In this document: one piece after another, positions 36,924-46,819 of the stretch
How positions within the stretch are numbered: position 1 is the stretch's first letter
Layout of the letters: each line of letters opens with the position of its first letter
Assembly: GCF_009696685.2 (NCBI RefSeq)
Contig: NZ_CP102357.1
Location: forward strand, 77,169-141,168
Direction of reading: 5' to 3'
From: Paracoccus sp. SMMA_5_TC
GTDB lineage: Bacteria > Pseudomonadota > Alphaproteobacteria > Rhodobacterales > Rhodobacteraceae
Length of the DNA stretch: 64,000 nt
The notes under the pieces: model-generated
The model's database searches: none
Seen by the model: only the letters and a program-made list of their open reading frames with translations
What the model was told of the DNA's origin: nothing
Position numbers and translations under genes: made by a program

Positions 36924-38243
36924 TCAGCCTTCGGCGGCGCGGAATTCCAGCCGGCGCGACAGCCAGATGGCGATGGTCGAACAGACCGCGCCCGACAGCA
37001 GATAAAGCCCCGCCGCCGGCAGCCCCAGCCAGCTTGACAGCAGCAGCGCCGTCACCGGCGCAAAACCCGCGCCGAACATCCAGGCCAGGTCCGACACGAT
37101 GGCCGAGCCGGTATAGCGGTTGCGCGCATCGAACAGCGAGGCGACCGCCCCCGAACTTTGCCCGAAGCTCAGCCCCAGGATGAAGAAGCCCGCGATCATA
37201 TAGACCACCTCGCCACCCTTGCCCGCCGACAGCAGCCAGGGCGCCAGGATGGCAAAGCCGCCGATCAGAACGGCGCCGATCAGCAGCAGCCGGCGCCGGC
37301 CGATGCGGTCGGCCAGCCAGCCCGACAGCACGATGGCGACGATCCCCGCCACCGCCGCCGCGGCCTCGATCACCAGAAAGCTGACCAGGGTTTCGTTGGT
37401 GTAAAGAAAGATCCATGACAGCGGATAGACGGTGACCATGTGGAACATGGCAAAGCTGGCCAGCGGCACGAAGATGCCCAACAGCACCGGGCCGCCATCC
37501 TCGCGCAGGGTGGTGGCGATGCGCGTGGGCTGCAATTCGCGCTTCTCGAACAGTTCGGTGAATTCGTCGGTCGCCACCAGCCGCAGCCGTGCGAACAGCG
37601 CCACCACATTGACCGAGAACGCGACAAAGAACGGATAGCGCCAGCCCCAATCCAGGAAATCCTGCGCCGACAGGTTCGCCGCCAGATAGGCGAACAGCAG
37701 GCTGGCGACGATCAGCCCGATGGGCGCGCCCAGCTGCGTGACCATGGCGTAGAAACCGCGCCGTTGCCGCGGCGCCGTCAGCGCCAGCAGCGACGGCAGC
37801 CCGTCCCAGGCCCCCCCCAGCGCCAGCCCCTGGCCGATGCGCAGCACGGCCAGCATCACCACCGCCCAGACGCCGACATTCTCGTAGCTGGGAATCAGCC
37901 CCATGGCCACGGTCGAGGTGCCCATCAGAAACAGCGCCGCCGTCAGCTTGCTGACGCGGCCGTGACGGCGGTCGATGGCCATGAACAGCACGCTGCCCAG
38001 CGGCCGCACCACAAAGGCCAGCGCCAGCAGCAGGAACGACAGCAAGGTGCCGCCAAGCGGATCGACAAAGGGAAAGATCCGCTGCGGGAACACGATCACC
38101 GCGGCAATGGCAAAGACGAAGAAATCGAAGAATTCCGAGGTGCGGCCGATGATCACCCCCACGGCAATGTCCGAGGGCGTGACCGCGTGGCGCAGGTGCG
38201 AGGGCGTCGATGAAACCGCGCGCGATTGGGTTGTGCTGGTCAT
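36924..38243 (-). CDS. MFS transporter of the metabolite:H+ symporter type
   Basis: A 439-residue, 12-helix major facilitator protein resembling the MHS (ProP/ShiA) group, seen from GRTSEFFDFFVFAIAA at helix 1, DRRHGRVSK in loop 2-3 and GWLADRIGRRR in the second half. MHS carriers import organic acids or betaines with protons. The start at 38243 was chosen for its position just before the first conserved segment; the longer frame adds 33 residues. It probably serves the adjacent decarboxylase/amidohydrolase pathway by importing its carboxylate substrate. Confidence 0.87.
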   Translation of the reverse strand: MTSTTQSRAVSSTPSHLRHAVTPSDIAVGVIIGRTSEFFDFFVFAIAAVIVFPQRIFPFVDPLGGTLLSFLLLALAFVVRPLGSVLFMAIDRRHGRVSKLTAALFLMGTSTVAMGLIPSYENVGVWAVVMLAVLRIGQGLALGGAWDGLPSLLALTAPRQRRGFYAMVTQLGAPIGLIVASLLFAYLAANLSAQDFLDWGWRYPFFVAFSVNVVALFARLRLVATDEFTELFEKRELQPTRIATTLREDGGPVLLGIFVPLASFAMFHMVTVYPLSWIFLYTNETLVSFLVIEAAAAVAGIVAIVLSGWLADRIGRRRLLLIGAVLIGGFAILAPWLLSAGKGGEVVYMIAGFFILGLSFGQSSGAVASLFDARNRYTGSAIVSDLAWMFGAGFAPVTALLLSSWLGLPAAGLYLLSGAVCSTIAIWLSRRLEFRAAEG

Positions 38244-38365
38244 GGTGCGATGAATCCGTTCCGGTGCAGACTCGCGCCGGACAGGCTGGGCGGCTCCGGC
38301 GACCTGGGGCTTCAACTGCCGCAAGCGAGGGGCAAAGAGCATAGGGCAAATCGTCGCATACCGAT

Positions 38366-38379
38366 TTGATCCAGGTCAA
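38366..38379. promoter_or_regulatory. FNR/FnrP-type box upstream of the cyo operon
   Basis: TTGATCCAGGTCAA matches the FNR consensus TTGAT-N4-ATCAA in 9 of 10 defined bases. It lies about 80 bases upstream of cyoA, in the spacer divergent from the MFS gene. Control of the quinol oxidase by oxygen status through an FNR homologue is the natural reading. Confidence 0.7.
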
Positions 38380-38456
38380 TCTATGACGCCTTCGACACGC
38401 GGTCGGTGCTGCGAATCGGCACGATCGCCGCTTCATCGGGGACATCGGGTAGTCCA

Positions 38457-39698
38457 ATGAAACAGATCATATCCGCCAGACGCCTGTTGTGGCTTGCCGC
38501 ATTGCTGCCGCTTGCAGCCTGCAAGGCCGAGGTGCTGGCGCCCGCCGGCGACATCGCCGCGCGCCAGCGCGACCTGCTCGTCATCTCGACACTGCTGATG
38601 CTGGTGATCATCGTGCCGGTCATGGTGCTGACGGTGCTGTTCGCCCGCCGTTACCGGGCGCAGAACCGCCAGGCCGATTACCGGCCCGACTGGGACCATT
38701 CGACCAAGCTGGAATTCGTGATCTGGGCAGCGCCGCTGCTGATCATCATTTCGCTGGGGGCGCTGACCTGGGTCGGCACGCATCTGCTGGACCCCTATCG
38801 GCCGCTGTCGCGGCTGTCGGCCGACCAGCCGCTGGACCCGGCGCAGAAACCCCTGCAGGTGCAGGTGGTGGCGATGGACTGGAAATGGCTGTTCATCTAT
38901 CCCGAACAGGGTGTCGCCTCGGTCAACGAACTGGCGCTGCCGGTGGACCGGCCGGTGGAATTCACCCTGACCTCGACCTCGGTGATGAATGCCTTCTACA
39001 TCCCGGCGATGGCAGGAATGATCTATGCCATGCCGGGGATGGAGACCAAGCTGCACGGGGTGTTCAACCAGCCCGGAACCTACAAGGGCATCGCCTCGCA
39101 TTATTCGGGCCACGGTTTCTCGGGCATGCATTTCCGCACCCTGGCAACCCCCGCGGCGGAATTCGACGCCTGGGTGGCGCGGCTGCGCGAATCGGGCGAA
39201 ACGCTGGACCGGCCGCGTTACCTCCAGCTCGAGGCGCCCAGCGAGAACGTGCCGCCGATGCATTTCTCCCAGGTCGATCCGCAGCTGTTCCAGCGCGTCG
39301 TCAACATGTGCGTCGAACCGGGCAAGATCTGCATGGCCGAGATGATGGCCGTCGATGCCCAGGGCGGCGCCGGGCTGGCGGGGACGATGAATGTCACCGC
39401 GCTGACCTATGACAAGCACGAGCGCCGCGGCATCCGCGCCCCGGTCCTGGGCTGGGAACCCTTCCAGGTGGCGTCCTTCTGCACGCCCGAGGAATCGGAA
39501 CGCATGTTCGGCCACGCGCCGGAACTGGCGCGGCTGCCCGTCGATCCCAGCCCACTGCGCGGCCGCGCGCTGACCCCGCCGCAACCGGGCGAGGCGACGC
39601 TGCGCGAAACCCTGGGCCAGACTCTGGGCCTGACCGGCCGGCATGACAATGACGTCACCCTGCTCGACCCCGCCGGGGACCGGGCTCGGCAATTCTGA
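38457..39698 (+). CDS. cyoA: Cytochrome bo3-type quinol oxidase subunit II
   Basis: A lipoprotein subunit with a signal peptide and lipobox (LLPLAAC then Lys), two membrane helices, and a periplasmic cupredoxin-like domain. The copper-A cysteine/histidine set of cytochrome-c oxidases is absent, as expected for a quinol oxidase. The C-terminal tail is long (413 residues overall). The ATG at 38457 begins the signal peptide. First gene of cyoABCD-surf1. Confidence 0.93.
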   Translation: MKQIISARRLLWLAALLPLAACKAEVLAPAGDIAARQRDLLVISTLLMLVIIVPVMVLTVLFARRYRAQNRQADYRPDWDHSTKLEFVIWAAPLLIIISLGALTWVGTHLLDPYRPLSRLSADQPLDPAQKPLQVQVVAMDWKWLFIYPEQGVASVNELALPVDRPVEFTLTSTSVMNAFYIPAMAGMIYAMPGMETKLHGVFNQPGTYKGIASHYSGHGFSGMHFRTLATPAAEFDAWVARLRESGETLDRPRYLQLEAPSENVPPMHFSQVDPQLFQRVVNMCVEPGKICMAEMMAVDAQGGAGLAGTMNVTALTYDKHERRGIRAPVLGWEPFQVASFCTPEESERMFGHAPELARLPVDPSPLRGRALTPPQPGEATLRETLGQTLGLTGRHDNDVTLLDPAGDRARQF

Positions 39699-39710
39699 TC
39701 GGAACTTCGC

Positions 39711-41717
39711 ATGGCTACGTTTTCCAACGAGACCACCTTTCTTCTGGGGCGCCTGAACTGGGACGCCATCCCGAAAGAGCCGATCGTCTGGGCCACTTTC
39801 GCCGTGGTCGCGGTCGGCGGGCTGGCGCTGCTGGCGGTGCTGACGCGCCAGCGGCTGTGGGGCTATCTGTGGCATGAATGGTTCACCAGCGTCGATCACA
39901 AGAAGATCGGCATCATGTATGTGGTGCTGGCGCTGATCATGTTCGTGCGCGGCTTTGCCGATGCGGTGATGATGCGGCTGCAACAGGTCTGGGCCTTCAA
40001 CGGGTCCGAAGGCTATCTGAACAGCCACCATTACGACCAGATCTTCACCGCCCATGGCGTCATCATGATCTTTTTCGTGGCCATGCCGCTGGTCACCGGG
40101 CTGATGAACTATGTCGTGCCGTTGCAGATCGGCGCCCGCGACGTGTCCTTTCCGTTCCTGAACAATTTCAGCTTCTGGATGACGGCGGGGGGTGCGATCA
40201 TCGTGATGGCCTCGCTGTTCGTGGGCGAATTTGCCCAGACCGGCTGGCTGGCCTTTCCGCCGCTTTCGGGCATCGGCTACAGCCCATGGGTCGGGGTTGA
40301 CTATTACATCTGGGGCCTTCAGGTGGCAGGGGTCGGCACCACGCTGTCAGGCATCAACCTGCTGGTCACCATCCTGAAGATGCGCGCCCCCGGCATGACC
40401 ATGATGCGGATGCCGGTGTTCACCTGGACCGCCTTCTGCACCAATATCCTGATTGTCGCCTCGTTCCCGGTGCTGACCATGACGCTGATCCTGCTGACGC
40501 TGGATCGCTATGTCGGCACCAATTTCTTCACCAACGACCTTGGCGGCAATCCGATGATGTATATCAACCTCATCTGGATCTGGGGCCACCCCGAGGTCTA
40601 TATCCTGATCCTGCCGCTGTTCGGGGTGTTTTCCGAAGTCACCTCGACCTTCTCGGGAAAGCGGCTGTTCGGCTATTCCTCGATGGTCTATGCGACGGTC
40701 TGCATCACCATCCTCAGCTACATCGTCTGGCTGCACCATTTCTTCACCATGGGCTCGGGCGCGTCGGTGAACTCGTTCTTCGGCATCACCACCATGATCA
40801 TCTCGATCCCCACCGGGGCCAAGCTGTTCAACTGGCTGTTCACCATGTATCGCGGCCGCATCCGCTTCGAGCTGCCGATGATGTGGACGGTGGCCTTCAT
40901 GCTGACCTTTGTCATCGGCGGCATGACCGGGGTGCTGCTGGCGGTGCCGCCGGCGGATTTCGTGCTGCACAATTCGCTGTTCCTGATCGCGCATTTCCAC
41001 AATGTCATCATCGGCGGCGTGTTGTTCGGCTCTTTCGCGGCCATCAACTTCTGGTGGCCCAAGGCCTTCGGCTTCAAGCTGGACGTGTTCTGGGGCAAGG
41101 TCAGCTTCTGGTTCTGGGTCATCGGCTTCTGGTTCGCCTTCATGCCGCTTTACATCCTGGGGTTGATGGGCGTGACGCGGCGGCTGCGGGTGTTCGACGA
41201 TCCTGACCTGCGCATCTGGTTCGCCATCGCCGGCCTGGGCGCGGTGCTGATCGCGGTGGGCATTGCGGCAATGTTCGTGCAGTTCGCGGTGTCGATCCGC
41301 CGCCGCCACCGCGCCGATTACCGCGATGTCACCGGCGATCCCTGGGACGGGCGCACGCTGGAATGGGCGACATCCTCGCCGCCGCCGGCCTACAACTTTG
41401 CCTTTACCCCGATCGTGCACGGGCTGGACGCCTGGTGGCAGATGAAGCAGGAAGGCGCCACCCGCCCGACGGCCGGCTTCATGCCGATCCACATGCCGAA
41501 GAATACCGGCGCCGGCGTGATCCTGTCGGGGCTGGCCACGATCTGCGGGTTGGCGCTGGTGTGGTATATCTGGTGGCTGGCCGCCGTCAGCTTCCTGGGC
41601 CTGATCGCGGTGTCGATCGCCCATAGCTTCAACTACGACCGCGATTACCACATCCCGGTGGCCGAGATCGAGACCGTCGAGGCCGCCCGCACCCGCCAAC
41701 TGGCAAAGGGGGCCTGA
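39711..41717 (+). CDS. cyoB: Cytochrome bo3-type quinol oxidase subunit I
   Basis: The catalytic 668-residue subunit, holding low-spin haem, high-spin haem and copper B, and pumping protons. Haem and copper ligands are visible: TAHGVIM (low-spin haem His), WGHPEVYIL (Cu-B His and the crosslinked Tyr), a His pair in WLHHFF and the HFHNVIIGG segment. Proton-channel residues lie around it. The length and the extended C-terminus with extra helices fit CyoB/QoxB. Confidence 0.96.
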   Translation: MATFSNETTFLLGRLNWDAIPKEPIVWATFAVVAVGGLALLAVLTRQRLWGYLWHEWFTSVDHKKIGIMYVVLALIMFVRGFADAVMMRLQQVWAFNGSEGYLNSHHYDQIFTAHGVIMIFFVAMPLVTGLMNYVVPLQIGARDVSFPFLNNFSFWMTAGGAIIVMASLFVGEFAQTGWLAFPPLSGIGYSPWVGVDYYIWGLQVAGVGTTLSGINLLVTILKMRAPGMTMMRMPVFTWTAFCTNILIVASFPVLTMTLILLTLDRYVGTNFFTNDLGGNPMMYINLIWIWGHPEVYILILPLFGVFSEVTSTFSGKRLFGYSSMVYATVCITILSYIVWLHHFFTMGSGASVNSFFGITTMIISIPTGAKLFNWLFTMYRGRIRFELPMMWTVAFMLTFVIGGMTGVLLAVPPADFVLHNSLFLIAHFHNVIIGGVLFGSFAAINFWWPKAFGFKLDVFWGKVSFWFWVIGFWFAFMPLYILGLMGVTRRLRVFDDPDLRIWFAIAGLGAVLIAVGIAAMFVQFAVSIRRRHRADYRDVTGDPWDGRTLEWATSSPPPAYNFAFTPIVHGLDAWWQMKQEGATRPTAGFMPIHMPKNTGAGVILSGLATICGLALVWYIWWLAAVSFLGLIAVSIAHSFNYDRDYHIPVAEIETVEAARTRQLAKGA

Positions 41718-41720
41718 CAG

Positions 41721-42338
41721 ATGAGCGCAACCACCACCGATCCGCTGGCCCGGCACTGGCAGCTCGATCCGCATCACCACCCCGAAGGCGCCTCGACCGG
41801 GCTGGGCTTCTGGGTCTATCTGATGAGCGACTGCCTGATGTTCGCGGTGCTGTTCGCGGTCTATGGCGTGCTGGGCACCAGCTATGCCGCAGGCCCGGGG
41901 CCCAAGGATCTGTTCGACCTGGAACTGGTCGCGGTGAACACCGCGATGCTGCTCATCTCGTCGATCACCTTCGGCTTTGCCATGCTGGCCATGGCCCGTG
42001 GCGACAAGGCCGGCACCCTGCGCTGGCTGGCGGTGACGCTGTTCTTCGGCCTGTGCTTTCTGGCGATCGAGCTTTACGAGTTCCATCACCTGATCCACCT
42101 TGGCGCCGGGCCGCAGCGTTCGGCCTTCCTGTCGGCCTTCTTTGCGCTGGTGGGCACGCACGGGCTGCATGTCACCTTCGGCGCCATCTGGCTGATGACG
42201 CTGATGGTGCAGATTTCCCGCCACGGGCTGATCGCGGCCAATCAGCGCCGCATGGCCTGCCTGTCGATGTTCTGGCATTTCCTGGACGTCATCTGGATCG
42301 GCGTCTTTACCTTCGTCTATCTGCTGGGGATGATCTGA
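41721..42338 (+). CDS. cyoC: Cytochrome bo3-type quinol oxidase subunit III
   Basis: A 205-residue, five-helix subunit. It begins with a short hydrophilic region, then STGLGFWVYLMSDCLMFA. ELYEFHHLIHLG and GTHGLHVTFGAIWL are conserved. The start is 3 bases after the cyoB stop, and the last base of its stop codon is the first base of the cyoD ATG. Confidence 0.94.
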   Translation: MSATTTDPLARHWQLDPHHHPEGASTGLGFWVYLMSDCLMFAVLFAVYGVLGTSYAAGPGPKDLFDLELVAVNTAMLLISSITFGFAMLAMARGDKAGTLRWLAVTLFFGLCFLAIELYEFHHLIHLGAGPQRSAFLSAFFALVGTHGLHVTFGAIWLMTLMVQISRHGLIAANQRRMACLSMFWHFLDVIWIGVFTFVYLLGMI

Positions 42339-42742
42339 TGCCCGCCGACCGCACGCTTTCGCACCCCGATCCGCAGCACGGCCATGACGACCATGCCGCC
42401 CCGCATGCGCATGGCAGCCGCGCCGATTACATCAAGGGTTTCCTGCTTTCGGTCATCCTGACCGCCATTCCCTTTGCCATCGTGATGTCCGGCGGCTTCG
42501 ACAGCCGCGGCCTGACGGCGCTGGTGGTCATCGGCTTTGCCGTGGTGCAGATCCTGGTGCACATGGTCTATTTCCTGCACATGACCGGCAGCCAGGAAGA
42601 GGGCTGGACGCTGATGTCCACCATCTTCACCGTGGTGGTGGTGGTCATCCTGTTGGCCGGGTCGCTGTGGGTCATGTATCACATGAATACCAACATGATG
42701 CCGCAGATGGACCACGAACTGCTGCAGGGCCTGGGGTCGTGA
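42338..42742 (+). CDS. cyoD: Cytochrome bo3-type quinol oxidase subunit IV
   Basis: A 134-residue three-helix subunit with a His-rich N-terminus (HPDPQHGHDDHAAPHAHG) that precedes YIKGFLLSVILTAIPF. ILVHMVYFLHMTGS is the family core. ATG overlaps the cyoC stop (TGATG), and its own stop overlaps the next start as GTGA, so the whole operon is translationally linked. Confidence 0.93.
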   Translation: MPADRTLSHPDPQHGHDDHAAPHAHGSRADYIKGFLLSVILTAIPFAIVMSGGFDSRGLTALVVIGFAVVQILVHMVYFLHMTGSQEEGWTLMSTIFTVVVVVILLAGSLWVMYHMNTNMMPQMDHELLQGLGS

Positions 42743-43425
42743 TCCGACCCTGGCGGCGGCTGGCCCTGGCCGGCGCGGCGCTGGCGGTGCTGGCCGGGCT
42801 GATCCTGCTGGGCCTGTGGCAATTGCAGCGGCTGGAATGGAAAACCGCCCTGATCGCCCGGGTCGAGGCGCAGCTGGCCGCGCCTGTCCAGCCCGCGCCC
42901 GGCCCCGAGCAGTGGCCCCGGCTGGGCCCTGACGACGAATACCGCCGCATCAGCGTCAGCGGCCACTATCGCACCGACAGCGACATCCTAGTCAAGGCGG
43001 TCACCGCGCGCGGCGCCGGATTCTGGGTGATGACGCCGCTGGACACCGCGCAGGGCTGGGTGGTGCTGGTCAACCGCGGCTTCGTGCCGCAGGACGATCG
43101 CGACACCCGGCCCCTGCCCCCGGGCCCGGTGACGGTGCAGGGGCTGCTGCGGGCCAGCCAGCCCGGCGGCGCCTTCCTGCGCAGGAACGACCCCGGCGCG
43201 GGGCGCTGGTTCTCGCGCGATGTCGCGGCCATGGCCGCGCAGCTGGGCCTTGGCGATGTCGCGCCCTATTTCATCGATGCCGAGGCCGGCCCCCCCGGCA
43301 CCCGCCCCATCGGCGGGTTGACGGTGCTGGGATTTCGCAACCCGCATCTGGGCTATGCGCTGACATGGTTCGCGCTGGCGGCGCTATGGGCCGGCGGGCT
43401 GGTCCTGCTGGCGCGGCGGCGCTAG
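42739..43425 (+). CDS. SURF1-family oxidase assembly protein
   Basis: A 228-residue protein with one N-terminal helix (about 10-28) ending in GLWQLQRLEWK, a periplasmic domain with VNRGFVP, and a C-terminal helix after NPHLGYALTWF. SURF1 proteins assist haem insertion into terminal oxidases. Paracoccus denitrificans is known to have a dedicated SURF1 in its quinol-oxidase operon, and this is the same placement. The start is GTG at 42739, overlapping the cyoD stop; the longer frame is a shadow of cyoD. Confidence 0.92.
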   Translation: MIRPWRRLALAGAALAVLAGLILLGLWQLQRLEWKTALIARVEAQLAAPVQPAPGPEQWPRLGPDDEYRRISVSGHYRTDSDILVKAVTARGAGFWVMTPLDTAQGWVVLVNRGFVPQDDRDTRPLPPGPVTVQGLLRASQPGGAFLRRNDPGAGRWFSRDVAAMAAQLGLGDVAPYFIDAEAGPPGTRPIGGLTVLGFRNPHLGYALTWFALAALWAGGLVLLARRR

Positions 43426-45197
43426 GCCACGCCCCAGACCGCAAGGATCAGCGGCACGCCCACCACCACCACCAGCAATGTCAGCGGCGCGCCCAGCCGG
43501 GCATAATCGCCAAAGCGATAGCCGCCCGGCCCCATGACCAGGGTGTTGCACTGATGCCCGATCGGGGTCAGGAAATCGCAGCCCGCCCCCACCGCAACCG
43601 CCATCAGGAAGGCATCGGGGCGATAGCCCAGCTGGTCGGCAAAGGTGGCGGCGATGGGCGCCATCACCAGCACGGTGGCGGCATTGTTCAGGAATGGCGT
43701 CACCGCCATCGCGGCGGCCATGATCAGCGCCAGCGCCGCCCAGGCCGGCAGGCCCGTCGCCGCCGCCGACAGCCAGCCGCCGATCAGATCGGTGCCGCCG
43801 GTCGCATGCAGCGATTCGCTGACCGGGATCAGCGCCCCCAGCATCACCAGGATCGGCCATTCCACCGCCTCATAGGCGTCGCGGGTGCTGATCGCCCCCG
43901 ACAGCATCATCAGCGTCGCCGCGCCGAAAAAGGCGATCGCCACCGGCACCACCCCCGCCGCCGTCAGCGCCATCGCCACCGCCAGGATCAGCAAGGGCAG
44001 CAGGTCGCGGCGCACGCTGCCCAGCCGGATGCTGCGTTCGGCCAGCGGCAGCAGCCCCAGGTGGCCCAGCTGCTCGGGCAGTTGCGCGGGCGGACCCTGC
44101 ACCAGCACCACATCCCCCGCCGCCAGCGGGGTTTCCGACAGCCGCGCCGTCATCCGGTGGCCGGCGCGCGACAGTGCGATCAGGTTGATGCCATGACCGG
44201 CGAAAAGCCCCATCTGGCCGGCGCTTTGCCCCACCATGGCGCTGGCAGGCGTCACCACCGCCTCGACGATCTCGGCCCGGCCCTCGGCCCCCGGCGGGGG
44301 CGCGGCATCCTGGCGCGCCAGCGTCAGGCCGGTGCGCGAGATCACCCGCTCCAGCGCGTCGGGCTCGCCCCGCAGCAACAGGGTGTCGCCCGCCTCGATG
44401 CGGGTATCGGGCAGCGTGCTGGCCCGGCGCACCCCGGCGCGGATCAACCCGGTCAGCACCAGCCCGCCGTCGGCCGCGTCCAGCAGCTCGCCCACGGTCA
44501 TGCCGGCGGCCTTCGCGCCCTGCGGCACCCCGGCCTCGGTATTGTAATCGCTGATGCCCACGGCCTCGGCCAGGGTGGGGGCGCCGCGCCGGTCGGCCGG
44601 CAGCAACCGCCAGCCCAGCATCAGGAAGCCGACCCCCACCAGCGACAGCCCAATCCCCACCGGCGCATAGTCGAACATGCCGAAGGGCTGGCCGGTCATC
44701 TGCTCGCGCACGCGCGAGACGATGATGTTGGGCGAGGTGCCGACCAAGGTAATCAGTCCCCCCAGAAGCGAGCCGAAGCTCATCGGCATCAGGAAGATCG
44801 AGGGCGATTGCCCCGACCGCCGGGCCATCTTGAAGGCGGCCGGCATCATCATCGCCAGCGCGCCGATGTTCTTGACCAGCGCCGCCATCACCGTGACCGG
44901 CCCGACCAGCGCCAGCATCTGGCTGGACCGGCGGGTGACGCGCCGCGACAGCCAGTTCAGCAGCCGCTCGATATAGCTTGAACGGGCCACGGCGGCGCTG
45001 ACCACCAGCGCGCTGCCGACGATGATGACGATGTCGTCGCTGAACCCGACAAAGGCATCCTCGGGGCGCACCGTCCCCGCCAGCAGCGACGCCATCAGCG
45101 CCAGCATCGCCACCAGGTCGTAACGCAGCCGCCCCCACAGGAACAGGGCCATCATCCCGCCCAGGATCACGAATGCGGCTAGTTGCGGCTGGGTCAT
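43422..45197 (-). CDS. SLC13-family permease with two TrkA-C domains
   Basis: A 591-residue membrane protein of the divalent-anion:sodium symporter superfamily. Two homologous membrane halves carry the substrate-site motifs GTSPNIIVS and FLNNAATVL. Between them, residues of about 210-380 form two RCK_C/TrkA-C regulatory domains (for example DTRIEAGDTLLLRG and ETPLAAGDVVLVQGP). Such permeases move sulfate, dicarboxylates or similar anions. The start at 45197 drops a 32-residue non-family extension. It is convergent with the SURF1 gene (stops overlap). Confidence 0.9.
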   Translation of the reverse strand: MTQPQLAAFVILGGMMALFLWGRLRYDLVAMLALMASLLAGTVRPEDAFVGFSDDIVIIVGSALVVSAAVARSSYIERLLNWLSRRVTRRSSQMLALVGPVTVMAALVKNIGALAMMMPAAFKMARRSGQSPSIFLMPMSFGSLLGGLITLVGTSPNIIVSRVREQMTGQPFGMFDYAPVGIGLSLVGVGFLMLGWRLLPADRRGAPTLAEAVGISDYNTEAGVPQGAKAAGMTVGELLDAADGGLVLTGLIRAGVRRASTLPDTRIEAGDTLLLRGEPDALERVISRTGLTLARQDAAPPPGAEGRAEIVEAVVTPASAMVGQSAGQMGLFAGHGINLIALSRAGHRMTARLSETPLAAGDVVLVQGPPAQLPEQLGHLGLLPLAERSIRLGSVRRDLLPLLILAVAMALTAAGVVPVAIAFFGAATLMMLSGAISTRDAYEAVEWPILVMLGALIPVSESLHATGGTDLIGGWLSAAATGLPAWAALALIMAAAMAVTPFLNNAATVLVMAPIAATFADQLGYRPDAFLMAVAVGAGCDFLTPIGHQCNTLVMGPGGYRFGDYARLGAPLTLLVVVVGVPLILAVWGVA

Positions 45198-45302
45198 GGC
45201 GGCCTCGATACTGTCTGGCCGAACGCGGCGCGAGGGGTGCGGTTCCCGACAGACACGGCAGGCAGACCGGTCAGACGCCCGAGCCCCTGTCACCCCACCC
45301 CT

Positions 45303-45953
45303 CTAGGGCGATCCGGTCAGTTCCAGCGTCGCGGCCAGTTCCGCGCAGGAACAGACCAGCACCGCCCGCCCCTGCCGGCGCAGAACCCCCAGCCGCGCCA
45401 GCCGGCTCATCTCGCGCGAGACGGCCTCGCGATGGGTGCCGATGCGGGCGGCCAGTTCAAGATGGCCGGGGGCGGGGTCCAGCCGATGCGGCCCGTCGCC
45501 CGGCCCGCTGTCGCGCGCCATCCGGATCAGTTCCCGGCCCAGGCGTTCGCGCACCAGCAGGGCGCTGCATTCATAGACCCGTTCGGTCAGGCTGCGGATA
45601 CGGGCCACGAAATAGCGCTGCATGGCCCGGACGAATGCGGGATGCTGCATCAGGCGCTGAAAGCCCTCGGGGCCAAGGCAGGCGGTGCGCCCGGCCGTTC
45701 GGGCCACCACGCTGGCCGATCGGACGCCGCCGTCGATGGCCGCCAGAACGCCGACCAGATCGCCGGGGCCGATCTGGGTATAGATGACCATGCGCCCGTC
45801 GGGCGAATGCACCAGAACATCGGCGCGGCCGGCCAGCATCAGGAACACATCGCGGCCGGCGTCCGATTCGCGCAGCAGCATCGCGCCGCGTGCGTGCCGA
45901 CGCTCATGCGCGACGGCCATGAAAAGGGCGCGGGCTTCAGCGTCAAGCTGCAT
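45303..45953 (-). CDS. Crp/Fnr-family transcriptional regulator
   Basis: A 216-residue regulator with a cyclic-nucleotide-binding-type beta-barrel (FLMLAGRADVLVHSPDG) and a C-terminal winged helix (ELAARIGTHREAVSREMSRLARLG, read in parts). The N-terminal cysteines that hold the FNR iron-sulfur cluster are missing, so it is not an oxygen sensor of that type. The start at 45953 was chosen because upstream residues are non-family. It lies 105 bases upstream of, and in the same direction as, the SLC13 permease, which it may control. Confidence 0.88.
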   Translation of the reverse strand: MQLDAEARALFMAVAHERRHARGAMLLRESDAGRDVFLMLAGRADVLVHSPDGRMVIYTQIGPGDLVGVLAAIDGGVRSASVVARTAGRTACLGPEGFQRLMQHPAFVRAMQRYFVARIRSLTERVYECSALLVRERLGRELIRMARDSGPGDGPHRLDPAPGHLELAARIGTHREAVSREMSRLARLGVLRRQGRAVLVCSCAELAATLELTGSP

Positions 45954-46170
45954 GGCGTTCTGTCCCCTGTCTGGTCGATTATAGGCGCAGCCTGTGCGAA
46001 ATGTCACTGCCGCAGGTGGTTTCTGACCGCAGTCTTTTCGCGCCCGAGGCGAAATGCCCCGGGCGCCCCCGGGCAGGGATCACCGGCCCTTCCCGGAACC
46101 GCCTGGTGATAAGGGGTATCTTGGTTGTCCCTTGCCCCAAGCGCCGGGGCCTGGCCCGACGCAGGGGGCC

Positions 46171-46201
46171 GCCGCGGGATGGCTTGGCAGCATCCCGCGG
46201 C
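46171..46201. terminator. Hairpin downstream of the Lrp gene
   Basis: An 11-bp perfect inverted repeat (GCCGCGGGATG with CATCCCGCGGC) with a 9-base loop begins 21 bases past the lrp stop. Neither side has a U-tract. It is probably a transcript end, but could also be a protein-binding site. Confidence 0.5.
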
Positions 46202-46222
46202 GCTGCGATCGGCAAGGCCGGA

Positions 46223-46720
46223 TCACAACGGCCCCGGGCCGCGTTCGTCCTTCAGCGTCTTGAGCACGATTTCCGAACGCACCTGCGCCACCTGCGGATG
46301 CGGCAGCAGATGCCGATGCACGAAATCGGCAAAGGCTTCCAGATCGCGGGCGCGCACATCGAGCACATAATCGGCATCGCCCGACACCGAAAAGGCGGCG
46401 CGGATCTGCGGCTGGGCGGCGACGAAACGGGCGAAATCATCCTCGCGGCCCTGGCCATGGCCCGAAAGGTTCACCCGGATGATCGCGCGCAGCCCATAGC
46501 CCAGCCGCGCGGCGCTGAGCCTGGCGGTATAGCCCTCGATCACGCCGGCCTGCTCCAGCGCCATGCGCCGGCGCGAACATTGCGACGGCGACAGGTTGAC
46601 CAGCTCGGCCAGGGCGGCATTGGTCAGCGCCCCGTCACGCTGCAACGCGGCAAGAATCGCAAGATCAAAGCTGTCTAGCTGCATTTCGCGCATGAACCCC
46701 GCTTTTTCTGCACGTTTCAT
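46223..46720 (-). CDS. Lrp/AsnC-family regulator divergent from hppD
   Basis: A 165-residue (or shorter) Lrp-like protein: the helix-turn-helix ALTNAALAELVNLSPSQCSRR and the AsnC ligand domain with VSGDADYVLDVRARD. Starts at 46720, 46693 and 46684 are all possible, and none has a decisive ribosome site. The divergent pairing with hppD is common in proteobacteria and suggests control of tyrosine catabolism, with an aromatic amino acid as effector. That is inference from position. Confidence 0.88.
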   Translation of the reverse strand: MKRAEKAGFMREMQLDSFDLAILAALQRDGALTNAALAELVNLSPSQCSRRRMALEQAGVIEGYTARLSAARLGYGLRAIIRVNLSGHGQGREDDFARFVAAQPQIRAAFSVSGDADYVLDVRARDLEAFADFVHRHLLPHPQVAQVRSEIVLKTLKDERGPGPL

Positions 46721-46819
46721 GCGAATATGACCCGAAACGGCCGCAAATCACAAGCATCGTGCAGGCGTTTCCTGCCATGATCGTTGCATAGGTGACGACC
46801 CAGCGAACAGGAGCCGCCC

